Assembly (NCBI RefSeq): GCF_001667265.1
Contig: NZ_LZHW01000015.1
Location: forward strand, 1-64,000
DNA from: Mycobacterium sp. ACS4331
GTDB taxonomy: Bacteria > Actinomycetota > Actinomycetes > Mycobacteriales > Mycobacteriaceae
Reading direction: 5' to 3'
Length of the DNA stretch: 64,000 nucleotides
The notes below the pieces were generated by a model, which was given only the letters and a program-made list of their open reading frames with translations, was not told the origin of the DNA and searched no databases. A program made the position numbers and the translations under genes. Positions 36,292 through 44,588 of this stretch are shown piece by piece. The first letter of the stretch is position 1. Each line of letters begins with the position of its first letter.

Positions 36292-36753
36292 ATGCACTGC
36301 ACAACACCACAACTCACACCGCTGGCGGACATCGCCCTGTCGATCTCGGCCGTCCACGTCGACACCTCACCGCTGGGCACCAGACTCACCTATGTGATCG
36401 GCAGCGGACGCTGCGACGGGCCCGCGCTCTCAGGCGAGTTCCTGGCCGGCGGCGGCGACTGGGTGCTGCTGGGCGCCGACGGCGTCTCCCGACTCGACGT
36501 GCGCGCGACGCTGCGCACCGACGACGGCGCCCTGGTCCACGTCACCAACATCGGCCGCGTTCGAATGGACGCGGGAGAGATCGACAGGTTCCGCGCCGGT
36601 GAACTGATCCGGCATGACCAGATGTACGGCCGCTCCAGCCCGCTGTTCGAGACCGGCGACGAGCGCTACGCCTGGGTCAACGGCACCTACACCGTGGCCG
36701 TCAACGAGGTGTCGCTGACCGAGGTGAACTACCGGGTGTTCGTGGTCGGGTGA
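36292..36753 (+). CDS. DUF3237 family protein
   Basis: This 153-residue protein has features of DUF3237: EFLAGGGDWVLLGADGVSRLDVRATLRTDDGALVHVTN-type beta barrel sequence in the middle and RYAWVNGTYTVAV near the end. The family has no established function. GTAGGGAGCC before the ATG is a good ribosome-binding site, and the 9-base gap to the MDMPI gene suggests co-transcription under the HxlR operators. Confidence 0.75.
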   Translation: MHCTTPQLTPLADIALSISAVHVDTSPLGTRLTYVIGSGRCDGPALSGEFLAGGGDWVLLGADGVSRLDVRATLRTDDGALVHVTNIGRVRMDAGEIDRFRAGELIRHDQMYGRSSPLFETGDERYAWVNGTYTVAVNEVSLTEVNYRVFVVG

Positions 36754-36779
36754 CCCACACCCGTACGTAGGATCAAGGC

Positions 36780-38147
36780 GTGTCTTCGTCGGCGATCACC
36801 CTCCTGAGCTCACAACTGCCCGATGGGGTCGTCGTCACCGACCCGGACATCCTGGCGTCCTACCGGCAGGACCGCGCGGCCGACCCCGACGCGGGCACGC
36901 CCCTGGCGGTCGTGCGCCCCACCCGCACCGAAGAGGTGCAGACCGTGCTGCGCTGGGCCTCCGAACACCGGATCGCCGTGGTGCCGCGCGGTATGGGCAC
37001 CGGCCTGTCGGGCGGTGCGACAGCGGTCGACGGCGGGATCGTGCTGTCCACCGAGAAGATGCGTGACATCACGGTCGATCCGGTGACCCGTACCGCGGTG
37101 GTGCAGCCCGGCCTGCTCAACGCCGAGGTCAAGAAGGCCGTCGCCGAGTACGGCCTGTGGTATCCGCCGGACCCGTCGTCGTTCGAGATCTGCAGCATCG
37201 GCGGCAACATCGCAACCAACGCCGGCGGGCTGTGCTGTGTGAAGTACGGCGTCACCACCGACTACGTGCTGGGCCTTCAGGTCGTACTGGCCGACGGCAC
37301 CGCGGTGCGACTCGGCGGCCCTCGCCTCAAGGACGTCGCCGGCCTGAGCCTGACCAAACTGTTCGTCGGCAGCGAAGGCACCCTGGGTGTGATCACCGAA
37401 GTCACCCTCCGCCTGCTGCCGCCGCAGCACCCGGCCCACACGGTCGTCGCGACGTTCCCCGACGTCCGCGGCGCCACCGATGCCGTTCTGTCGATCACGG
37501 CGAAGATCCGGCCCTCGATGCTGGAGTTCATGGACAACGTGGCGATCAACGCCGTCGAGGACAAACTGCGCATGGGCCTGGACCGCTCCGCGGGCGCGAT
37601 CATGGTCGCGGCATCCGACGACCGCGGAGGGTCCGGCGCCGACGACGCCGAGTTCATGGCGCAGGCCTTCCGCGACAACGGCGCCGCCGAGGTGTTCTCC
37701 ACCTCCGACCCCGAGGAGGGTGAGGCGTTCGTCGCGGCCCGGCGGTTCGCGATTCCCGCGGTCGAAGCCAAGGGATCGCTGCTGCTCGAGGACGTGGGGG
37801 TGCCACTGTCGGCATTGCCCGACCTGGTCACCGGAATCGAGAAGCTGGCCGCCGAACGCGATCTGATGATCTCGGTGATCGCCCACGCCGGCGACGGCAA
37901 CACCCATCCGCTGATCGTGTTCGACCCCGCCGATGCGGACATGGCCGAACGGGCACAGCAGGCGTTCGGCGACATCATGGACCTGGCCGTGCGCCTCGGC
38001 GGCACCATCACGGGTGAACACGGCGTCGGCAGGCTCAAGAAGCCCTGGCTGGCGGGGTACCTGGGGCCCGACGCGCTGGACCTCAACCGCAGGATCAAGG
38101 ACGCGCTGGATCCCGCGGGGATACTCAACCCGGGTGCGTTGATCTGA
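36780..38147 (+). CDS. FAD-linked oxidase, glycolate/D-lactate dehydrogenase GlcD-like (Rv1257c-like)
   Basis: This 455-residue enzyme of the vanillyl-alcohol-oxidase/GlcD class should oxidise a D-2-hydroxy acid such as glycolate or D-lactate. The FAD-binding PCMH domain (about 35-215) contains PRGMGTGLSGGA, WYPPDPSS and IGGNIATNAGG. The C-terminal domain carries HAGDGNTHP and GTITGEHGVGRLK, the metal/substrate motifs of GlcD. The start is GTG at 36780, and the length equals that of Rv1257c. It is followed by cyp130 as in M. tuberculosis, but a separate promoter lies between. Confidence 0.87.
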   Translation: MSSSAITLLSSQLPDGVVVTDPDILASYRQDRAADPDAGTPLAVVRPTRTEEVQTVLRWASEHRIAVVPRGMGTGLSGGATAVDGGIVLSTEKMRDITVDPVTRTAVVQPGLLNAEVKKAVAEYGLWYPPDPSSFEICSIGGNIATNAGGLCCVKYGVTTDYVLGLQVVLADGTAVRLGGPRLKDVAGLSLTKLFVGSEGTLGVITEVTLRLLPPQHPAHTVVATFPDVRGATDAVLSITAKIRPSMLEFMDNVAINAVEDKLRMGLDRSAGAIMVAASDDRGGSGADDAEFMAQAFRDNGAAEVFSTSDPEEGEAFVAARRFAIPAVEAKGSLLLEDVGVPLSALPDLVTGIEKLAAERDLMISVIAHAGDGNTHPLIVFDPADADMAERAQQAFGDIMDLAVRLGGTITGEHGVGRLKKPWLAGYLGPDALDLNRRIKDALDPAGILNPGALI

Positions 38148-38156
38148 CCGACATCG

Positions 38157-38185
38157 TTGACACCAATGCGGCCATGTCGTATTCA
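38157..38185 (+). promoter_or_regulatory. candidate leaderless promoter of cyp130
   Basis: TTGACA (38157-38162), a 17-base spacer and TATTCA (38180-38185) form a plausible sigma-A type promoter. The ATG at 38192 lies six to seven bases after the -10 and has no ribosome-binding site, which is what a leaderless mycobacterial transcript would show. The -10 match is only partial. Confidence 0.5.
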
Positions 38186-38194
38186 TAAGACATG
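38173..38194. promoter_or_regulatory. 22-bp imperfect palindrome over the cyp130 -10 and start codon
   Basis: CATGTC and GACATG flank an inner TAT-TC-ATA with one mismatch on each side. The site overlaps the -10 and the first codon of cyp130. The gene after cyp130 encodes a TetR regulator in the same operon, so this is a likely autoregulatory operator. Confidence 0.55.
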
Positions 38195-39430
38195 ACAGCT
38201 TCGGTGTCTCATTCGGCACGAGCGCAGTTCCACCTGGCCACCGCCGAGACCTGGGCGGACCCATGGCCGATGTATCGGGCCCTTCGAGACGTCGACCCCG
38301 TCCATCATGTGACACCCGCGGATCGCCCGGATCATGACTACTACGTGATGTCCCGGCACGCCGACATCTGGGCCGCGGCCCGCGATCACGAGACCTTCTC
38401 CTCCGCCCAAGGCCTGACGGTCAATTACGGAGAGCTGGAAATGATTGGCCTGCAGGACAATCCGCCGATGGTGATGCAGGATCCGCCCGGGCACACCGAG
38501 TTCCGCAGGCTGGTGTCCCGAGGTTTCACTCCGCGCCAGGTGGAGGCCGTGGAGCCCAAGGTCCGCGAGTTCGTCGTCGAGCGGATCGAACGCCTGCGCG
38601 CCGACGGTGGCGGCGACATCGTCGCCGACCTGTTCAAACCGCTTCCCTCGATGGTGGTGGCGCACTATCTCGGTGTACCCGAACAGGATCAGGACAAGTT
38701 CGACGGCTGGACCGACGCCATCGTCGCGGCCAACACCACCGAGGGCGGAATCGGCGGCGCGTTGGAGACGCTCGGCGACGCCCTGGCCGAGATGATGGGC
38801 TACTTCACGGCGCTGATCGAACGACGGCGCACCCAACCGGAGGATGACACGGTCTCACACCTGGTGGCCGCGGGCATCGGAGCCGACGGCGACATCGCCG
38901 GTGTGCTGTCGATCCTGGCCTTCACGTTCACCATGGTCACCGGCGGAAACGACACCACGACGGGCATGCTGGGCGGGTCGGTGCAGTTGCTGCACCGACG
39001 CCCCGACCAGCGCCGCCTGCTGGCCGAAAACCCCAGCCTGATAACGGATTCCGTCGACGAGTTCCTGCGCCTGACCTCACCCGTGCAGGGGTTGGCGCGC
39101 ACCACCACCCGCGACGTCACGGTCGCCGACACCACCATCCCGGAAGGACGGCGCGTGCTGCTGCTCTACGGGTCGGGCAACCGCGACGAACGCCAGTACG
39201 GTCCCGACGCGGGCGAACTCGACGTCACGCGCCGGCCACGCAACATCCTGACCTTCAGCCACGGCGCGCACCACTGCCTGGGCGCCGCGGCGGCCCGGAT
39301 GCAGTCCCGCGTCGCCCTGAGTGAACTGCTCTCGCGCTGCCCGGATTTCGAGATCGATGAGGACGCCGTGGTCTGGGCCGGCGGCAGCTACGTCCGTCGT
39401 CCACTGTCCGTTCCGTTCACGGTGAAATGA
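38192..39430 (+). CDS. cyp130: cytochrome P450 CYP130
   Basis: This 412-residue soluble P450 uses haem to oxygenate hydrophobic molecules. The haem-binding loop is FSHGAHHCLGAAAARMQ with Cys362. The I-helix is MVTGGNDTTTGM, with Asn in place of the usual acid before the Thr pair. The K-helix ExxR lies in EFLRLTSPV. The length and the link to a TetR gene match Rv1256c/Rv1255c, and the symbol rests on that. CYP130 of M. tuberculosis binds azoles and can N-demethylate dextromethorphan; the natural substrate is unknown. Confidence 0.85.
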   Translation: MTASVSHSARAQFHLATAETWADPWPMYRALRDVDPVHHVTPADRPDHDYYVMSRHADIWAAARDHETFSSAQGLTVNYGELEMIGLQDNPPMVMQDPPGHTEFRRLVSRGFTPRQVEAVEPKVREFVVERIERLRADGGGDIVADLFKPLPSMVVAHYLGVPEQDQDKFDGWTDAIVAANTTEGGIGGALETLGDALAEMMGYFTALIERRRTQPEDDTVSHLVAAGIGADGDIAGVLSILAFTFTMVTGGNDTTTGMLGGSVQLLHRRPDQRRLLAENPSLITDSVDEFLRLTSPVQGLARTTTRDVTVADTTIPEGRRVLLLYGSGNRDERQYGPDAGELDVTRRPRNILTFSHGAHHCLGAAAARMQSRVALSELLSRCPDFEIDEDAVVWAGGSYVRRPLSVPFTVK

Positions 39431-40038
39431 TGGCCGGCAACAACTGGCTGGCGTCGCGGCGCAGCGAAGTCGCCGTCGACCGCATCCTCGACGCCGCGGG
39501 TGAGCTGTTCGCCAAACGGCCCGCCGCATCCGTCGGCATGCATGAGATCGCCACTGCCGCAGGCTGTTCGCGCGCCACGCTGTACCGGTACTTCGAAAAC
39601 CGTGAGGCGCTCTACACCGCCTACGTGCACCGCGAGGCGTACGGCGTGCACCACGAGATGCTCGAACGCATCCGAGACCTCGATGATCCGCGGGACAAGC
39701 TCATCGAAGGCTTCCTGGCCTCGCTGCACCTGGTGCGCAGCAGTCCCGCTCTGCAGTCGTGGTTCTCGGCCGGCGATGCGCCGATCGGCGCCGAGATCGC
39801 GGAGTCGTCCCATGTGATCAAGGCCATGAGCGCGGCCTTCGTCGAGTCACTCGGCCCGGGCGACGATCCGGCCACCGTCGACCGCAAGGCGCGGTGGCTG
39901 GTCCGGGTGCTCACCTCACTGTTGATCTTCCCGGGTCATGACGATGCCGACGAGCGCTCGATGGTCGAGGAGTTCCTGCTGCCGATCGTCACCCCGACGC
40001 GGCAGTCGGCCGAGGAGTCGACGCAGGCGACCCAGTAA
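39427..40038 (+). CDS. TetR-family regulator of cyp130 (Rv1255c-like)
   Basis: This 203-residue TetR protein has its helix-turn-helix in residues about 12-58 (RSEVAVDRILDAAGELFAK, MHEIATAAGCSRATLYRYFEN, REALY). Its ATG overlaps the cyp130 stop (ATGA), so it is translated with the P450. The palindrome across the operon start is the likely target. The C-terminal domain gives no ligand clue. It converges on the siderophore-interacting protein gene. Confidence 0.87.
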   Translation: MMAGNNWLASRRSEVAVDRILDAAGELFAKRPAASVGMHEIATAAGCSRATLYRYFENREALYTAYVHREAYGVHHEMLERIRDLDDPRDKLIEGFLASLHLVRSSPALQSWFSAGDAPIGAEIAESSHVIKAMSAAFVESLGPGDDPATVDRKARWLVRVLTSLLIFPGHDDADERSMVEEFLLPIVTPTRQSAEESTQATQ

Positions 40039-40048
40039 CCCTGTGCTG

Positions 40049-40774
40049 TCAGGCGACCCAGTAACCCTGCGCCTTGATCGACCGGCGCGGAATCGCGTAG
40101 TCCTCGCGGAACACTCGCGCGACGCCGCGGGTGGTGCGGTTGTCACACGCGACCCAGCCGAAGTGGTCGGAGGCGTCGAACGCCGACTCTCGGACGGCCT
40201 CGACGAGACCCCGTCCGGCATCGGTGCGGTCCACCCAGATGACGTCGACCTCCCCCGCGCCGGTGTTGACCGGGAGATCGCGATCGTCGTCATGGGCGGC
40301 CTCGAGGAACACCCACGCCGGGGTTTCGCCGATCGCGTCAAGCAGCGAGTTGATGGCGGGCAGAGATGCGGTGTCCCCGGCGATCAGGTAGCCGGCCGGC
40401 GCCGGCGTCGGCAGTTCGAAGCTGCTGCCGAGCACCGTGACCTCGAGGGTGTCGCCCGGTTCGGCGCCGCGGGCCCACCTGGTCGCGATGCCGTCGTGCA
40501 GCGCGAAATCGATGTCGACGGTGCCGGCCTCCGGATCGGGGTTGACCAGCGTGTAGCCGCGCTGATGGGATCTTTCGCCGTCCGGGAACCAGCCCCGGAT
40601 CCACATCGTCGGATGGACCGCGCGCTCGGCCAACAGGTTGCCGGCATCGAAACGCAGGCGCAGGTAGTGCGGGCCGATCTCGGTCCGCCCGGTCACGGTG
40701 AACTCGTAGTCACCGCCTCGCCACAGCTTGATCAGCGTTCCCGTCAGGCCGCGGGAGGGTGTGGTGTCAGTCAT
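40049..40774 (-). CDS. siderophore-interacting protein (ferric-siderophore reductase)
   Basis: This 241-residue SIP-family flavin/NAD(P)H reductase would release iron from imported siderophores in the cytoplasm. The FAD-binding motif is in QRGYTLVNPDPEAGTVDIDF (RxYT form), the NAD-binding strand is GYLIAGDTASLPAI, and the C-terminal EDYAIPRRSIKAQGYW is family-typical. GAAAGGG precedes the ATG. A sequence matching the IdeR box at 16 of 19 positions lies 19 bases upstream, so iron repression is expected. It has no counterpart that I recall at this place in M. tuberculosis. Confidence 0.85.
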   Translation of the reverse strand: MTDTTPSRGLTGTLIKLWRGGDYEFTVTGRTEIGPHYLRLRFDAGNLLAERAVHPTMWIRGWFPDGERSHQRGYTLVNPDPEAGTVDIDFALHDGIATRWARGAEPGDTLEVTVLGSSFELPTPAPAGYLIAGDTASLPAINSLLDAIGETPAWVFLEAAHDDDRDLPVNTGAGEVDVIWVDRTDAGRGLVEAVRESAFDASDHFGWVACDNRTTRGVARVFREDYAIPRRSIKAQGYWVA

Positions 40775-40792
40775 GGGAACCCTTTCTGCAAC

Positions 40793-40811
40793 TTAGGTAA
40801 GGGTACCCTCA
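40793..40811 (-). promoter_or_regulatory. IdeR-type iron box
   Basis: TTAGGTAAGGGTACCCTCA matches the IdeR/DtxR consensus TWAGGTWAGSCTWACCTWA at 16 of 19 positions by eye. The left half is perfect and the right half carries the three mismatches. It lies directly upstream of the siderophore-interacting protein gene, where repression in high iron is expected. Confidence 0.62.
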
Positions 40812-40827
40812 TTTCATGTCGGGTTGG

Positions 40828-40890
40828 CGCCGAGATTGCACCCAGGGCTGTGGTCCGAGCTTGCGCACGACCCTCCGTGCAATCTCGGCG
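40828..40890 (-). terminator. long-loop hairpin after the acyltransferase gene
   Basis: CGCCGAGATTGCAC (40828-40841) is perfectly complementary to GTGCAATCTCGGCG (40877-40890). The loop of 35 bases itself has complementary stretches. It stands between the stop of the acyltransferase gene and the iron box. A terminator role is likely, but there is no U-tract. Confidence 0.5.
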
Positions 40891-40923
40891 TCAGCCGGCT
40901 GAGTCGCCGAACGCTTCCGGTCG

Positions 40924-42072
40924 TCAGTCGCCGCGGACCCGCGTGAACCGGTGCAGAAGCCAGGCCACCGGAATCGTCAGCGCCATCGTGGCGACGAACA
41001 GTCCCGCCATGGATCCGGTGTAGACGGGCTTGTGCAGAATCTCGACCATCGCGATCTCCATCAGCACCAGATGCACCAGGAAGATCTCGTAGGAGATCTC
41101 CCCCAGCCACACCATGGGCCGACTCGCGAGGAACCGGTTGTACCAGCCGCGCTGATCCCCCAGCCCGGGCGGAGCGATGACCAGCACCGCGATCACGCCG
41201 TAGAACACCGACTTCATGATCGCCTCCAGCGTTCCGGTGGGCGACGTCGTGGGCTCACCGGCGATCGGCGTCGAGGCGATCAGATAGCAGATCACGGCCA
41301 GGGGCACGGCGACGAACCCGTAGCAGCCGACACCCATCGACTGGAGCACCGCCAGCGCCATGCCGCCCACGAACCACAGCAGATACCCCGGCAGCCACAA
41401 CCGGGCGCCGTCGGGCAGCCAGTCCACGGTGTGCACGAGCCAGAGCCAGGCCGGCGACACCAGCGCCAGCACGGTCAATGCCCCCAACAGCAGGCCCGGT
41501 CGCCACGCCCGCCGGCACAGCACCACGAGCAGCAGGTAGGCCAGGCCCGGGAGCACGACGTAGAAGGACACCTCCACGGCCAGGCTCCACATCTGCGTAA
41601 GCCCTTGGTGCAGATACGAATACACGTAGTTGTCGGTGTACAGCTGAGTCAGGGTGAGATTGCGGAACAACCCCATCCACGTGTGGCCGGGGTTGGGTCC
41701 CGCCGTCCGGAAGTGATAGATCAGGTAGGCCAGCAGCACCGTGACGACGTAGGCCGGCATGATGCGCCGCACGCGATGCCACGCGTACCGGCGCACCGAC
41801 GGCGCCGGCCCGCCCCTGGCCGCCGCGCGCACCCAGGGCCGGAAAAGCAGAAAACCCGACAGCGCGAAGAAGATCGGCACGCCGATCTCCATGCGGGAGT
41901 AGATCAGACCCAGGTAATCCTCGGTGTATCGCCCCGTCGTGTAGGCGGCGTGGGTGAGGACCACCAGGATGGCGGCGACGGCCCGAACACCGGTCAGCGA
42001 GGCGGTCCGCCTGGTGGGGTGGGAGACGGACTCCAGGCCACCCTGCTCACCGCGATAGAGCGACTGGGTCAT
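40924..42072 (-). CDS. membrane acyltransferase (Rv1254-like)
   Basis: This 382-residue integral membrane protein of the acyltransferase-3 family has about ten helices. The family start is visible (SLTGVRAVAAILVVLTHAAY, with the catalytic-type His in the first helix), then IFFALSGFLLFRPWVR, where the Arg-containing RxxR-type loop follows, and WSLAVEVSFYVVLPGLAYL. Such proteins acylate cell-surface glycans, lipids or antibiotics. The ATG overlaps the stop of the DEAD-box helicase gene (ATGA). The acceptor is unknown. Confidence 0.85.
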   Translation of the reverse strand: MTQSLYRGEQGGLESVSHPTRRTASLTGVRAVAAILVVLTHAAYTTGRYTEDYLGLIYSRMEIGVPIFFALSGFLLFRPWVRAAARGGPAPSVRRYAWHRVRRIMPAYVVTVLLAYLIYHFRTAGPNPGHTWMGLFRNLTLTQLYTDNYVYSYLHQGLTQMWSLAVEVSFYVVLPGLAYLLLVVLCRRAWRPGLLLGALTVLALVSPAWLWLVHTVDWLPDGARLWLPGYLLWFVGGMALAVLQSMGVGCYGFVAVPLAVICYLIASTPIAGEPTTSPTGTLEAIMKSVFYGVIAVLVIAPPGLGDQRGWYNRFLASRPMVWLGEISYEIFLVHLVLMEIAMVEILHKPVYTGSMAGLFVATMALTIPVAWLLHRFTRVRGD

Positions 42073-43919
42073 TGCTCTTTTCGAGGCTTATACGCCTTCT
42101 GATAGGGCTTCTTGCCGGACTTCTTGAAGTCACCGTCGCGCTTCTTGAAGTCGCCGTCACGCTTCCGGTACGAGCCGCCGTCGCGTGACCCAGTTCCGTC
42201 ATCGGGCCGCAGATTGATGAGCATGCCCTGGATTCGGGTCTTCTCAAGCGCTTTGAGGGTCTCCCGGGGCAGCTGGGGGGGAAGCTCCACCAGGGAGTGA
42301 TCCATCTTGATGCTGATGTGCCCGAAATCACTGCGGTGCAGGCCGCCCTCGTTGGCGAGCGCTCCGACGATGGCGCCGGGCATCACCTTGTGCCGCTTGC
42401 CCACGTCGATGCGGTACGTGGCGAACCCGCCGTCACGGCGCATGGGCCGGTCGGGCCGCGGCGGGCGGTCCGGCCGGTCCCGGTCGTCGCGGCGCCGCTT
42501 GTCCGGTGGCGGTTCCGACATCAGGAACTCTTCGCCGTTACGGGTCTGCAGAGCCAGCGCGGCCGCGATGTCGGCCATCGGCACGTTGTTCTCGCGCTCG
42601 TAGTCCTCGATGAGCCTGCGGAACAGCTCGAGGCCCGGTGCGCTGAGCGCGTCGGTGATCGAGTCGCGGAACTTCGCGACCCGCTGCTCGTTCACGTCGT
42701 CGACGCTGGGAAGTTCGATCTCGACGACCTTGGACCGGGTGTGCTTCTCGATCGCTTTGAGGAGATGGCGTTCCCGCGGGGTGACGAACAGCAGCGCCGA
42801 GCCGGACCGCCCGGCACGCCCGGTCCGTCCGATGCGGTGCACGTAGGACTCGGTGTCGTTGGGGATGTCGTAGTTCACCACATGGCTGATCCGCTCGACG
42901 TCCAGGCCGCGGGCCGCGACGTCGGTGGCGATCAGGATGTCGAGCGAGCCGTCCTTGAGCGACGCGATGGTCCGTTCCCGCGCTGCCTGCGGGATGTCAC
43001 CGTTGATGGCCGCCGCGGCGAACCCGCGGGCCTTCAGTCGGTCGGCGACATCCTCGGTGGCCTGCTTGGTGCGGACGAACACGATCATCGCCTCGAACGG
43101 CGTCACCTCGAGGAAGCGGGTCAGCGCGTCCAGCTTGCGCGGCCCGGCCACCTGGATGTACTTCTGCGAGATGTTCTCCGCGGTCGCGGTCTTGGCCTTG
43201 ACCGTCACCTCAACCGCGTCGTGCAGGTACTTGGTGGTGATCTTGCGGATCGCCGGCGGCATGGTGGCCGAGAACAGGGCCACCTGCTTGTACTCGGGGG
43301 TGTCGGCCAGGATGCGCTCGACGTCCTCGGCGAAGCCCATCTGCAGCATCTCGTCGGCCTCGTCGAGCACCAGGTAGTCCAGGTGCGAGAGGTCCAGCCG
43401 GCCCTTCTCGAGATGGTCGATGACGCGGCCCGGCGTGCCGACCACGATCTGGGCCCCGCGTTTCAGGCCGGCCAGCTGCGGGCCGTACGACGACCCGCCG
43501 TAGATCGGCAGCACGTTGATGCCGGGCAGGTGCGCGCCGTAGCGGCCGAAGGCCTCGGCGACCTGCAGCGCGAGCTCACGGGTCGGCGCCAGCACCAGGG
43601 CCTGGGTGGCCCTGCTGGCGGTGTCGATCTTGGACAGGATCGGGATGGCGAACGCGGCGGTCTTGCCGGTGCCCGTCTGTGCCAGGCCGACGACGTCGGA
43701 GCCCTCCAGCAGCGCGGGAATGGTCGCGGCCTGGATGGCCGACGGCGACTCGTAGCCGACGTCGGTCACCGCGCGCAGCACGGCCGGGTTGATGTTCAGG
43801 TCGGCGAAGGTGGGTGAATCGGGCGCGTCGGAGTCATCCGACGGCGCCGGAGACGGCTCGGAGATCGAGGCGGAGCCCTCGGTGGATACCCCGGTCTGGT
43901 CCGGGTCGGCGGTGGTCAT
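42069..43919 (-). CDS. deaD: DEAD-box RNA helicase DeaD/CsdA
   Basis: This 616-residue ATP-dependent RNA helicase acts in RNA unwinding and ribosome assembly. The core (about 40-400) has Q-motif FADLNINPAVLRAVTDVGYESPSAIQ-type sequence, AQTGTGKT, PTRELALQ, DEAD, SATMP and HRIGRTGRAG. A DbpA-type RNA-binding domain (about 500-575) follows an Arg/Asp/Pro-rich linker. The tail is basic and has a tandem KRDGDFK repeat. The ATG at 43919 gives MTTADPDQ, and the gene matches Rv1253. The frame stays open for a further 1.8 kb upstream, but that lies across lprE and the nuclease gene and is not coding. Confidence 0.93.
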   Translation of the reverse strand: MTTADPDQTGVSTEGSASISEPSPAPSDDSDAPDSPTFADLNINPAVLRAVTDVGYESPSAIQAATIPALLEGSDVVGLAQTGTGKTAAFAIPILSKIDTASRATQALVLAPTRELALQVAEAFGRYGAHLPGINVLPIYGGSSYGPQLAGLKRGAQIVVGTPGRVIDHLEKGRLDLSHLDYLVLDEADEMLQMGFAEDVERILADTPEYKQVALFSATMPPAIRKITTKYLHDAVEVTVKAKTATAENISQKYIQVAGPRKLDALTRFLEVTPFEAMIVFVRTKQATEDVADRLKARGFAAAAINGDIPQAARERTIASLKDGSLDILIATDVAARGLDVERISHVVNYDIPNDTESYVHRIGRTGRAGRSGSALLFVTPRERHLLKAIEKHTRSKVVEIELPSVDDVNEQRVAKFRDSITDALSAPGLELFRRLIEDYERENNVPMADIAAALALQTRNGEEFLMSEPPPDKRRRDDRDRPDRPPRPDRPMRRDGGFATYRIDVGKRHKVMPGAIVGALANEGGLHRSDFGHISIKMDHSLVELPPQLPRETLKALEKTRIQGMLINLRPDDGTGSRDGGSYRKRDGDFKKRDGDFKKSGKKPYQKAYKPRKEQ

Positions 43920-43991
43920 CGCCCCTAAGTCTAAGGCCGCGCGATGTATGCGCCTGCCAGGTCGGCCGAAGCCAGCCGGTAGCCTGCCCGT

Positions 43992-44558
43992 GTGTTCGCC
44001 GTACCTCGATCGGCAGTCGGGTTCGCAGCGGGAGCCGCTGCGCTGTGTGCACTCACCGCGTGCGGATCCGGCGACTCGACGGTCGCCAAGACCCCTGAGC
44101 CGACGGCGCCCTCGCCGGTCAGCACGACCGCGGCCGCGCCACCGCCCCTGACCACCACTCCCGAGCCCGCTCCGGCCGACCCGTGCGCGGTCAATCTCGC
44201 GGCACCGGCGATCGCCAAGGCGGTGTCCGAACTGCCGCGCGACCCCCGCAGCGGGCAGCCGTGGAACACCGAGCCGATTGCGGGCAACTACAACGAGTGT
44301 GCCCCGCTGTCTGCGGTGATCATCGAGGCCAACACCAACGCCGAGAATCCGAGCACCCGTGCGGTGCTCTTCCACCTGGGGAAGTACATCCCGACCGGTG
44401 TGCCCGACACATTCGGTTTCAACGCCATCGACACCACCCAGAGCACCGGCGACACCGTCGCGCTGAGGTACGCGGGCAGCATCGAGGGTCTGGGCGGTGT
44501 GGTGAGGTTCCGGTGGAACGGAAACGGCGTCGAGTTGATCGGCAACACGCGCGGCTGA
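43992..44558 (+). CDS. lprE: lipoprotein LprE-like
   Basis: This 188-residue lipoprotein starts from GTG. The signal peptide ends in lipobox LTAC (Cys24). A Thr/Pro/Ala-rich linker (about 30-62) leads to a compact domain ending FRWNGNGVELIGNTRG. It resembles the LppP/LprE family of mycobacteria. The function is not established; some reports link LprE to host interaction in M. tuberculosis. It is divergent from the helicase gene and 30 bases before the nuclease-helicase gene, as in Rv1252c/Rv1251c. Confidence 0.83.
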   Translation: MFAVPRSAVGFAAGAAALCALTACGSGDSTVAKTPEPTAPSPVSTTAAAPPPLTTTPEPAPADPCAVNLAAPAIAKAVSELPRDPRSGQPWNTEPIAGNYNECAPLSAVIIEANTNAENPSTRAVLFHLGKYIPTGVPDTFGFNAIDTTQSTGDTVALRYAGSIEGLGGVVRFRWNGNGVELIGNTRG

Positions 44559-44588
44559 GATGTCACCGCCCTGACCTACAGTGGGCCT

